A stretch of DNA of 58,563 bases from Bacillota bacterium (GTDB taxonomy: Bacteria; Bacillota; Clostridia; Christensenellales; Aristaeellaceae). Below are positions 43,751-50,910 of the stretch, piece after piece. The notes beneath the pieces are model-generated. The model was not told where the DNA came from. It was given only the letters and a program-made list of their open reading frames with translations, and searched no databases. Position numbers and translations under genes: made by a program. The stretch lies in contig CAUJDI010000019.1 of the NCBI GenBank assembly GCA_963169565.1, positions 1 through 58,563 of the forward strand, given 5' to 3'. The number at the start of each line of letters is the position of its first letter. Position 1 is the first letter of the stretch.

Positions 43751-45148
43751 ATGCTGCAGATCTACAACAGCCAGACGCGGAAAAAGGAAGATTTTATCCC
43801 CGTGCGGGAAGGAAAGGTCGGCATGTACTGCTGCGGCCCGACGGTGTATGATTTTTTTCACATCGGCAACGCCAGGCCTTTCATCCTGTTTGACGTATTC
43901 CGCCGCTACCTGGAATATTCGGGGTATAAGGTCACCTTTGTCCAGAACTTCACTGACATCGACGACAAGATGATCGACCGCGCCAACCGCGAGGGCATCA
44001 CGGTGCGCGAGCTGGGCGACCGCTTCATCAAGGAGTACTGGAAGGACGCGAACGCGCTGGGCATCCGGCCGGCGACGGTGCATCCCCGGGCAACCGACCA
44101 TATGCCGCAGATGATCTCCCTGATCCAGCGCCTCCTTGAAAAGGGCCTGGCCTATGAACAGGGTGGCAGCGTGTACTTCCATACCCCCGCCTTTCCGGAG
44201 TACGGCAAGCTGTCAGGCCAGAACCTTGAGGACCTGGACAGCGGCGCGCGGGTGAACGTGGATGAGGAAAAACGCAATCCGCTCGATTTCGCGCTCTGGA
44301 AAGCCGAGAAGCCGAATGAACCCAGCTGGGACAGCCCCTGGGGCAGGGGACGGCCCGGCTGGCACATCGAATGCAGCGCGATGAGCATGGCTTATCTGGG
44401 CGAGGTGTTTGACATCCACGGCGGCGGGCAGGACCTCCTCTTCCCCCATCACGAGAACGAGGTCGCGCAGAGCGAGGGGTTCACCGGGCACCCCTTCGTG
44501 AACTATTGGATGCACAACGGCTTCATCAACATCGACAACACCAAGATGTCCAAATCTCTCGGCAACTTTTTCACCGTGCGGGAGGTCCTGAACGAGTATG
44601 AGCCGGAGGACGTCCGCATGCTGATGCTCTCGGCGCATTACCGCAGCCCGCTCAACTTCAGCCGGGACATGATGGCGCAGGCGCGCGCCTCAAAGGGAAG
44701 GCTGAAGACCGCGAAGGAGAGGCTGACCCATCTGCTCAGGGCTGCCGGGAGCAGCTTCCCTGACACAAAGGATGAGAAAGCGCTGCAGGCGATCGGTGAG
44801 ATCGAAAACCGCTTCCGCGGCGGAATGGACAACGACTTCAATACCGCCGAAGCCATGGGCGCGCTGTTTGAGCTGGTCTATTTCATCAACACGGAGCTGG
44901 ATGACAGCGTCCCGGCAGGCACACTGCAGGCCGCGCTGGCAGCGATGGACCGGATGACCGGCTTGTTCGGCCTGCTGACGCAAAGCGAAGAGGAGATCCC
45001 GGAGGAGGTTCGCCAAATCGCCGATCAGCGTGCACAGGCCCGCAAGGACAGGGACTGGGCGCGCAGCGACGCGCTGCGCAGGAAGCTTTCGGATCTGGGC
45101 TGGTCAGCGGAGGATACACCGCAGGGACAGAAACTCCGCCGTACATGA
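43751..45148 (+). CDS. cysS: Cysteinyl-tRNA synthetase
   Basis: A 465-residue class I synthetase with the signature [12 protein letters not shown] (HIGN), the zinc-binding Cys in MYCCGPTVY and WHIECSAMS, the zinc His in [12 protein letters not shown], and KMSKSLGN. It charges tRNA-Cys in the cytoplasm. A GGGGGAC ribosome site precedes ATG 43751. The next gene overlaps its stop by four bases. Confidence 0.96.
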   Translation: MLQIYNSQTRKKEDFIPVREGKVGMYCCGPTVYDFFHIGNARPFILFDVFRRYLEYSGYKVTFVQNFTDIDDKMIDRANREGITVRELGDRFIKEYWKDANALGIRPATVHPRATDHMPQMISLIQRLLEKGLAYEQGGSVYFHTPAFPEYGKLSGQNLEDLDSGARVNVDEEKRNPLDFALWKAEKPNEPSWDSPWGRGRPGWHIECSAMSMAYLGEVFDIHGGGQDLLFPHHENEVAQSEGFTGHPFVNYWMHNGFINIDNTKMSKSLGNFFTVREVLNEYEPEDVRMLMLSAHYRSPLNFSRDMMAQARASKGRLKTAKERLTHLLRAAGSSFPDTKDEKALQAIGEIENRFRGGMDNDFNTAEAMGALFELVYFINTELDDSVPAGTLQAALAAMDRMTGLFGLLTQSEEEIPEEVRQIADQRAQARKDRDWARSDALRRKLSDLGWSAEDTPQGQKLRRT

Positions 45149-45570
45149 ATCGGACCAGGAAGATCGCCAGCGCCGCGCTGATGGCCTGCTGCCTTGCTTT
45201 GGCGGTGTTCGCGGGGGTATCCGCGATGCTGGACAGCCTACAACAAGGCGAGACATGGAATGTGTCCCTCAGCCCGGCCGTCAAACCGCCGCCGGCCGCA
45301 GCGACGCCCAATGGCGGCATTGAGCTGAATACAGCCACCCGGGAGCAACTGATGGGCCTGACGGGCATCGGGGAACATCTCGCGGAGGCGATCATCGCCC
45401 AGCGGGAAATCAATCCTTTCTACTTCGTAGAGGACCTCAAGGCGGTCAGCGGCATCGGGGACAGGCGGGTCGAGGCGCTGCGCGGGCTGGTCTATATCAA
45501 AACAGCGACGCCCATCCCCTCAGAGGATGGGCATCTGATTGAAGCAACGCCGGCGCCTGTCACATTCTGA
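45145..45570 (+). CDS. ComEA-like helix-hairpin-helix protein
   Basis: A 141-residue protein with an N-terminal membrane segment or signal (IASAALMACCLALAVFAGVSAML), a Pro/Ala-rich linker and a ComEA-type double helix-hairpin-helix domain: IELNTATREQLMGLTGIGEHLAEAIIAQR-like opening (75-103) and FYFVEDLKAVSGIGDRRVEAL. ComEA binds DNA outside the membrane during uptake in competent bacteria. No other competence gene is nearby, so a DNA-uptake role is only inferred. It overlaps cysS by four bases, and its 3' end overlaps the convergent peptidase gene by 11 bases. Confidence 0.85.
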   Translation: MNRTRKIASAALMACCLALAVFAGVSAMLDSLQQGETWNVSLSPAVKPPPAAATPNGGIELNTATREQLMGLTGIGEHLAEAIIAQREINPFYFVEDLKAVSGIGDRRVEALRGLVYIKTATPIPSEDGHLIEATPAPVTF

Positions 45571-46378
45571 ACCATACGTAGGACGTGGCGGTCGTGACGT
45601 CATAAAGCGTGAGTTGATAGCCGTTCAGGTCAAAATAGAAGTAGGTCTCCTTGTTGCTTTCCACGCTGTGAGGCATCCCGGAAGCGGGGACCCCCACGAT
45701 GGAGACACAGACGCCTCCGTTGGTCGTCGTCGCTTTCAGATTGTTTTCCTCGATATAGCGCTGGTAGCGCTCCGGGTAGAAGGGATTGGCGCCGCTGTGG
45801 ATGACCAGCGGATAGTTAAGGTAATCCTTGGCTTCAAGAGCGGTTTCCGCTGTGAAACCATAATCCTCAAGGGTGCCGATGTACATCATGATGTGGCGGG
45901 AGCGGTGTTTCCCCACCAGGAAATCCCCTACCTGAAGGTGCTCATGAAGCGTCTCAAAGGGAAGATCCTTGATGGGAAGATGATTGTTGGCGTACTTTGC
46001 GTATTTGAGGATCATGCCGCTGAGCGAGTCATGCTCAGGTTTTCCCGTCTGCTTATTGATCCACTGGGTAAACCCCGTGCAGTCAAAGCCATAGACGTAA
46101 GCGCGATTCGGGTTGTAATACCGGGTTGTTTCGATCGGCTTTTTGATCTTCATCAGGTCATCGACTTTCTTGCCGCCGAAAAAATAGGGGACCCCATATT
46201 TATACCTGGCCTGGATGTCGGCCCCGGTCAATTGGTTGTACCGCTCCAGGAACAGGTTGCCCTCCTCGATCATGGAAAATGCCGCATCCAGTTCCGGATG
46301 GCGCTGCACCTGGGCTGACACCGGGAAAACATTCAGCAAAGAAATAAGGATCAGAAGCAAGAGGACGACTTTTCTCAT
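45560..46378 (-). CDS. Secreted NlpC/P60-like cysteine peptidase
   Basis: A 272-residue exported protein. After the signal peptide (VVLLLLILISLLNVFPVSA) comes KYGVPYFFGGKK, the nucleophile segment GFDCTGFTQWI (Cys100), the histidine in GKHRSRHIMMYIG (His162) and a third polar residue region VIHSGAN (His194). This is the Cys-His-His pattern of NlpC/P60 peptidoglycan hydrolases, although a long insertion (71-95) stands before the Cys. AGGA lies six bases before ATG 46378. It is the last gene of the four-gene cassette starting at 49517, 46 bases after the RCC1 gene. Confidence 0.8.
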   Translation of the reverse strand: MRKVVLLLLILISLLNVFPVSAQVQRHPELDAAFSMIEEGNLFLERYNQLTGADIQARYKYGVPYFFGGKKVDDLMKIKKPIETTRYYNPNRAYVYGFDCTGFTQWINKQTGKPEHDSLSGMILKYAKYANNHLPIKDLPFETLHEHLQVGDFLVGKHRSRHIMMYIGTLEDYGFTAETALEAKDYLNYPLVIHSGANPFYPERYQRYIEENNLKATTTNGGVCVSIVGVPASGMPHSVESNKETYFYFDLNGYQLTLYDVTTATSYVWFRM

Positions 46379-46424
46379 AAATAATCCTGCCATTTCTATG
46401 ATATTCACCGATTTTCCGGAGAAT

Positions 46425-47594
46425 TTATGGTTTGATCAGATCCAGACCGGTTGGGGAAAGGGTATACACGCTCTTCGAGTCCCCGCGCCCGAGCTGGCCA
46501 AATTTACTGATGCCTGAGGAAAGCAGGGTCCCATCCCGGGTCATGGCAAACACGAAAAGGCTTCCCCCCATGACCAGAACGACATCTTTATCCCAGGCTT
46601 TCCCGGGCAGTACCCCCTGAGTGGACGAGGAGCGGAAGCCCTGACCAAGCTGTCCATAGCTGTTGTTGCCCCAGGACCAGAGAGAGCCGTCCTCCAGGAT
46701 CGCATAGGTCTGCGAGCTGTATGCGGCAACGTCGGTGACAGCCAGGGGAAGTGGGACGGCGCGCGGCGAGATCCCGGTTTCCCCGCCCGTATCATACCCC
46801 AGTTGGTACATGTCATTCCTTCCCCACGTCCATAAAACGCCGCTCTCATCCAACAGCACGATGCTGGCCCCGCAGGCATCCATGCCGGCGATCCTGATGT
46901 CGCCGGTGTCGATCCTGACCGGTATGGTCCGGTCAGCTGAGGTGCCGGGGTCGAGGAAGCGGTACTCGTTGTCTCCCCATCCCCAAAGCATGCCCTCATG
47001 ATCCAGGGCAAGGGAGAACTTCCCGCCGGCTGCGATCCGGACGATGTTCTCAAGAGGCAGTTTGTAAGGGTCCTTCGTGTTCGCGTGGTTCCCATTGCCG
47101 ATCTGGCCGCGGCTGTTCCTGCCCCAGGCGAGGACCTCCCCGCGCACGGTGAGCGCCAACACATGCCCGAACCCCGCTTTGATGTCGGCAATCTCCTCGT
47201 TTAGGTCGACGCGTACATGTGTCTTCAGGAAAGAGCCCTTCACCGTCAGGGGCAGATATGCATTGTTCCCGACCCCATATACGGTATTGTCATCCATCCA
47301 CAGGAAACTGTAGTCAGACGCCGGAACGATGTCCTTCAAACGCAGAAGATCGATTTCGCTGTTTCTGGTCGAAAACTTCCTGACCTGGAACGATTGCTGG
47401 GCGGATCCCCGCCCAAGCTGCCCGAATTGATTATCGCCCCAGACCCAGACCTGCCCCTGGTTATCCCTTGCATAGACAAAACTGCCCCCGACGGCAAGGA
47501 TGACAGGAATGCCGCTGTCTCCCTGCCAGGTGATGGCTCGTGCCGGACCGCAGAGCAGAAGCATCAGAAGCAGGCATCCTGCCCTGCGCATCAT
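46425..47594 (-). CDS. Exported RCC1-repeat (seven-bladed propeller) protein
   Basis: A 389-residue secreted protein: signal peptide (RAGCLLLMLLLCGPARA) then repeated RCC1 units recognised by VWVWGDNQFGQLGRG, VLAWGRNSRGQIGNG, MLWGWGDNEYRF, LWTWGRNDMYQLGYD, LWSWGNNSYGQLGQG and GISKFGQLGRGD. The repeats span nearly the whole chain. RCC1 propellers are binding scaffolds; in bacteria secreted forms are found without known function. It overlaps the Lgt-like gene by four bases (ATGA) and has GGAGG seven bases before the start. Confidence 0.88.
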   Translation of the reverse strand: MMRRAGCLLLMLLLCGPARAITWQGDSGIPVILAVGGSFVYARDNQGQVWVWGDNQFGQLGRGSAQQSFQVRKFSTRNSEIDLLRLKDIVPASDYSFLWMDDNTVYGVGNNAYLPLTVKGSFLKTHVRVDLNEEIADIKAGFGHVLALTVRGEVLAWGRNSRGQIGNGNHANTKDPYKLPLENIVRIAAGGKFSLALDHEGMLWGWGDNEYRFLDPGTSADRTIPVRIDTGDIRIAGMDACGASIVLLDESGVLWTWGRNDMYQLGYDTGGETGISPRAVPLPLAVTDVAAYSSQTYAILEDGSLWSWGNNSYGQLGQGFRSSSTQGVLPGKAWDKDVVLVMGGSLFVFAMTRDGTLLSSGISKFGQLGRGDSKSVYTLSPTGLDLIKP

Positions 47595-48562
47595 ACAAAA
47601 GCCTCCGTCTTCATCATCCGGCATCCTGTCATGAACGCCAGGCCGATCAGGGTCAATGCCATCGCCAGATAAACCATTAAGTCAGGTAGGTTCGTCTTGT
47701 CCAAGGCGAATTCGCAGCCCACACAGACCAGCACGCCAAGCGCCGTAAGAATCCATTCGCACAGAAATCTCCGGTGGAATCCGGCCCGCCTGACCGTTAA
47801 CACGCCCAGACAGGCCACAGCACCCATAAACAGCGCCGCGTATCCGACCTGAGTGACGCGCGCAAAGATAAAGATGAACAGCACGTCATCTCTTCGCCAG
47901 CTCTCTGGAAGGATCTGACTTAAAGAGAAGAACACAAGAAAGAACAGCGCTTTCATCCCCGGGCTTATAAAGCGCTTCGAGGCGGCAAGGAGCACGGCAA
48001 ACAGGATCAGCGCGAGCACTCCCTCGATAAAACTGACGGAAAGAAGGCTCTCCCCCCAATCGTTTGTCAGGCTGAGCGGGAAGAATTCCAGGAAGGGAGA
48101 GGACACCATTTCCCCGTAACCTTGGCCGTTCAAAGGCTCGATCAGTCGAGCCAGGCCGATCAGCAGCACCGCGGGCGCCGCCGCACTGTCCAGTATGTTT
48201 GCGGGTTTGAGCCCAAACAGCTTTGCAGTGAGGAAAGCTGCAAGCAGCACCCCAAGTATATTCCCGATGATGCTGAAACCATGGCTCTCGGGCTGAAAAA
48301 AGCCTCCCAGCCCTTTGAACTCCCCAAATTCATCCATGAACACCTCATCAGAGCGGACGAGGCTGAAGAGGAGCCGCGCAAAAAACAGTGCAAGCAGCAA
48401 GGCCAGGCAGAAAAACACAGGCACCAGGTTTTTTTTAAAGCCCTGCCTGCGTGTCTGACGAAACATCAATAAAGCGAACAGAACCAGGAACAGCCCCATC
48501 AGCACCCAGTAAGCTGGCAATGGGAATCCAGTATGTTCAAACCAATAGACTGGCTCAGTCAT
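47591..48562 (-). CDS. Lgt-like polytopic membrane protein
   Basis: A 323-residue protein with about eight to nine membrane segments. The central part follows the topology and landmarks of prolipoprotein diacylglyceryl transferase: SHGFSIIGNILGVLLAAFL recalls the Lgt HGGLxG segment, and LARLIEPLNGQGYGE recalls GRxGNFxNGE. Several normally invariant residues differ, so it is a paralogue or a related enzyme rather than the housekeeping Lgt. ATG 48562 overlaps the upstream gene by eight bases. A TTG six codons earlier is an alternative start. Confidence 0.65.
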   Translation of the reverse strand: MTEPVYWFEHTGFPLPAYWVLMGLFLVLFALLMFRQTRRQGFKKNLVPVFFCLALLLALFFARLLFSLVRSDEVFMDEFGEFKGLGGFFQPESHGFSIIGNILGVLLAAFLTAKLFGLKPANILDSAAAPAVLLIGLARLIEPLNGQGYGEMVSSPFLEFFPLSLTNDWGESLLSVSFIEGVLALILFAVLLAASKRFISPGMKALFFLVFFSLSQILPESWRRDDVLFIFIFARVTQVGYAALFMGAVACLGVLTVRRAGFHRRFLCEWILTALGVLVCVGCEFALDKTNLPDLMVYLAMALTLIGLAFMTGCRMMKTEAFV

Positions 48563-49517
48563 GGCTTTCCAGAGTGGCAAAATAGATGATGTCGCTCAAA
48601 AAACGTTCAATCTCCGGTGAGTTGACCTTGGTGTACACCAGGCCGTCCCCTTTTTCACTGGGCTGCTTGAACATCATCGTCGAGCTGTTGCCGCCGTCCA
48701 GATTGAAGGCCAGGCGGCAGCCAGTTTCCGTGAACTCATATCCCAGCGATTCCGTGAGCCTGGCAAGCTCGGAGATCGTCATGCCCTTTGAGCCTTCGCT
48801 CTGTGGTCCCGCGGAGGTCACCAGAAGGTATTCCAGTTCGCCCAGCTGCGCAATGACGGAGCGCTGAGTCCTGTTCCGCGCTCCGACATAACCATTGCTG
48901 TAATCTTCCGGGATGACGCAAAGCCCGTTCTCAACCATGACGGGACCGAAGCAGAAAACGTTGTACATGTCCTCCGCGTGGGCGTCATAATAGGCTTGAT
49001 ACATCGCCTTCGTACACTGCTTGATGGCGTTAAAATTTCCGGACTTGTCAATGATCAGAACGTCCATATTGCCCCTTGCTGCATTGCGCAGTTGATGAGT
49101 CTGCCGCATGACGACCTGGCACTTGTCCGACTTTGTGAAGTAATCCCCGTTGATGGCAATGACGGCGTTGACGGCTTTTGCGACAAAACGGCCCCGGAAC
49201 GTCGATGTGCTCTTGAAGGTCGCTGAGGGCGAGTTGACGATCGCCGCAGGCGCCGTGCGCAGCTGGGAGGGATCCTTGATCCTGACATGGGCATAGGTAT
49301 AATCGGTGTCGGCATACCGGCCTGTGAAGATCTCCGCGGAAATGGAGGAGTCCTGATACTGCGTATCCGACAGATACGAAGCATCCTTTGGCATATCCCC
49401 GCCTGTGTAGGTGTCCATTGGCAGACATCCTAACGCACCGCAGGAAATGGCAGGCAGGGATATCAGCAGCGCAGCGCAAAGGACAGCGGTCACAGCCAGA
49501 AGTGATTTGCAGTGCAT
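48555..49517 (-). CDS. Exported phosphodiester glycosidase (NAGPA) domain protein
   Basis: A 320-residue protein with an N-terminal hydrophobic export signal (LLAVTAVLCAALLISLPA) and a NAGPA-type domain: AVNAVIAINGDYF, GNMDVLIIDKSGNF, NVFCFGPVMVENG, NRTQRSVIAQLG and CRLAFNLDGGNSSTMMF. Members cleave sugar-phosphodiester bonds, such as alpha-GlcNAc-1-phosphodiesters, possibly in wall polymers. Cys26 (AISC) or Cys31 (ALGC) could serve as lipoprotein cysteines, which is notable beside an Lgt-like gene. It opens the cassette; GGAGG lies before ATG 49517. Confidence 0.87.
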   Translation of the reverse strand: MHCKSLLAVTAVLCAALLISLPAISCGALGCLPMDTYTGGDMPKDASYLSDTQYQDSSISAEIFTGRYADTDYTYAHVRIKDPSQLRTAPAAIVNSPSATFKSTSTFRGRFVAKAVNAVIAINGDYFTKSDKCQVVMRQTHQLRNAARGNMDVLIIDKSGNFNAIKQCTKAMYQAYYDAHAEDMYNVFCFGPVMVENGLCVIPEDYSNGYVGARNRTQRSVIAQLGELEYLLVTSAGPQSEGSKGMTISELARLTESLGYEFTETGCRLAFNLDGGNSSTMMFKQPSEKGDGLVYTKVNSPEIERFLSDIIYFATLESHD

Positions 49518-49554
49518 CAAGCACCTCCAGGGTTTTGAGCCTTTGAGTGGGGGT

Positions 49555-49583
49555 AGTTTATCAACATGCGCAGATGAAGTCAA
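49555..49583 (-). promoter_or_regulatory. Promoter of the NAGPA-Lgt-RCC1-P60 cassette
   Basis: Minus strand TTGACT (49583-49578), 17-base spacer, TAAACT (49560-49555). The leader is about 30 bases. Confidence 0.65.
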
Positions 49584-49586
49584 GCG

Positions 49587-49616
49587 TTGACAAGGCGCGC
49601 GGGATGTGCAGAATAT
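49587..49616 (+). promoter_or_regulatory. Possible promoter of the CapA-like gene
   Basis: TTGACA (49587-49592) is a consensus -35, only four bases from the divergent -35. The best -10 is GAATAT (49611-49616) at 18 bases, which is poor. The two divergent promoters face away from a shared control region. Confidence 0.4.
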
Positions 49617-49650
49617 AAGGGTATCACTCGAATGGGAACTGAAAACGCGG

Positions 49651-50703
49651 ATGATGAAGAGAGTTTTGGTCACTGTCCTGCTTGCCATGGTGATGGCCCT
49701 CTCGGCGGCGTATGCTGACGAGCAGACGATCACCCTGACCTGTCTTGGCGACATCCTGCTGGGCAGCAACGACCCTGTCAGCACCAGGGAGTACGCATTT
49801 CATCGGTATATTGAGCGCTTCGGCCTCTCCTATCCCTTTGAAAGGCTCATGGAACTGACCGCCAGTGACGACATCACATTGGCCAACCTTGAGTGTGTGT
49901 TCAACGACGGCGCAGAGATCCAAAAAAGCCGCTACAGATTCAGAGGGCCGGTTTCTTTTGCGTCCATTCTCAGCGCCGGAAGCATCGAGGCGGTCAATCT
50001 TGCCAACAATCACTCTGATGATTACGGAGCGGAAGGCTACCAGTCGACCGTCAAGGCGCTTGAGAATGCAGGCATCCTCTTCAGCGGATCGACCTCAAAC
50101 GGAAATACTGTTTCGGTCTGGGAAAAGGACGGCATCAGGATCGGCTTTGTCGGCGTCATCCCGCTGCATTACAGGGACCACGCGAAAGAAGTTGCCGATT
50201 GCTTTGAGGAACTGAAGGCGGCCGGATGCCAGGTGATTGTCGCCTCCCTGCACGCCGGCAAGGAATACAGCCCGACCCACGGCAGCATGCAGGAGCGGTA
50301 TGGAAGGATCCTCAGGAGCCTTGGCGCAAACATCATCATCGGGCACCATCCCCATGTGCCCCAGGGCATCGACGTGACTGACGGGGTCACCCAGCTTTAC
50401 TCATTGGGCAACGCATCCTTCGGCGGCAATACCGGGGTGGACGAAAAGATCCACAGCCTCATCAGCGCTGTCGCACAGTTCGAGCTGCGCTTCAGGGATG
50501 GTATCTATCTGGGGCACCAATTGACTCTATGGCCCATTCACATCAGCGGAACCACTCCGGAAAACAATTACCAGCCGGTGCTTGTTTCGGGCGATGAGGC
50601 GCAGGCCGTCATGAAGCGGATCCAAAAGGATACCCGGTTCAAGCTCAAAGTCTATGTCGACGGCCAGGGCGCGCGCCAGGATTTCATCCCCTGGGGAGAC
50701 TGA
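49651..50703 (+). CDS. Exported CapA-like (PGA_cap) metallophosphatase-fold protein
   Basis: A 350-residue protein with a signal peptide (RVLVTVLLAMVMALSAAYA) and the CapA pattern: CLGDILLG, ITLANLECVF, AVNLANNHSDDYG, GFVGVIPL, VIVASLHAGKEYS, IIIGHHPHVPQGID and YSLGNASFGG. CapA proteins take part in polyglutamate or capsular polymer attachment and have a calcineurin-like metal site, whose Asp, Asn and His residues are present here. No capBC genes are near. The start at 49651 (MMKRV) gives a clean signal peptide but has only a weak GGGAA upstream. It is divergent from the envelope cassette and may belong to the same process. Confidence 0.87.
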   Translation: MMKRVLVTVLLAMVMALSAAYADEQTITLTCLGDILLGSNDPVSTREYAFHRYIERFGLSYPFERLMELTASDDITLANLECVFNDGAEIQKSRYRFRGPVSFASILSAGSIEAVNLANNHSDDYGAEGYQSTVKALENAGILFSGSTSNGNTVSVWEKDGIRIGFVGVIPLHYRDHAKEVADCFEELKAAGCQVIVASLHAGKEYSPTHGSMQERYGRILRSLGANIIIGHHPHVPQGIDVTDGVTQLYSLGNASFGGNTGVDEKIHSLISAVAQFELRFRDGIYLGHQLTLWPIHISGTTPENNYQPVLVSGDEAQAVMKRIQKDTRFKLKVYVDGQGARQDFIPWGD

Positions 50704-50855
50704 CCCATTCATCAACCACGGACATCGCCGGGCACCTTCTCACTCGGATCCATACAGTGTATTTTTATAAAGGCGACCTTTGAGCGGCAGAAAAAGTGAT
50801 TGTCCAATTGGTCAGGCATGCCTCCCCTTTGAGAAAAAAGAACAGCACAAGAGAT
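50704..50855. other. Non-coding stretch after the CapA-like gene
   Basis: About 150 bases between converging genes. No gene or clear site is seen before the hairpin at 50856. Confidence 0.4.
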
Positions 50856-50879
50856 ATGACGCCGCAGCCGCGGCGTCAT
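50856..50879. terminator. Perfect 10-bp hairpin between converging genes
   Basis: ATGACGCCGC-AGCC-GCGGCGTCAT. It lies 32 bases after the stop of the EF-G-like gene and after CapA on the other strand, a position expected for a shared terminator. The T content after the stem is moderate on the minus strand (ATCTCTTGTGCTGTTCTTTTTT is interrupted) and poor on the plus strand. Confidence 0.6.
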
Positions 50880-50910
50880 CTTCATAAAACGCTTTATCCG
50901 GGCAGAAGGC

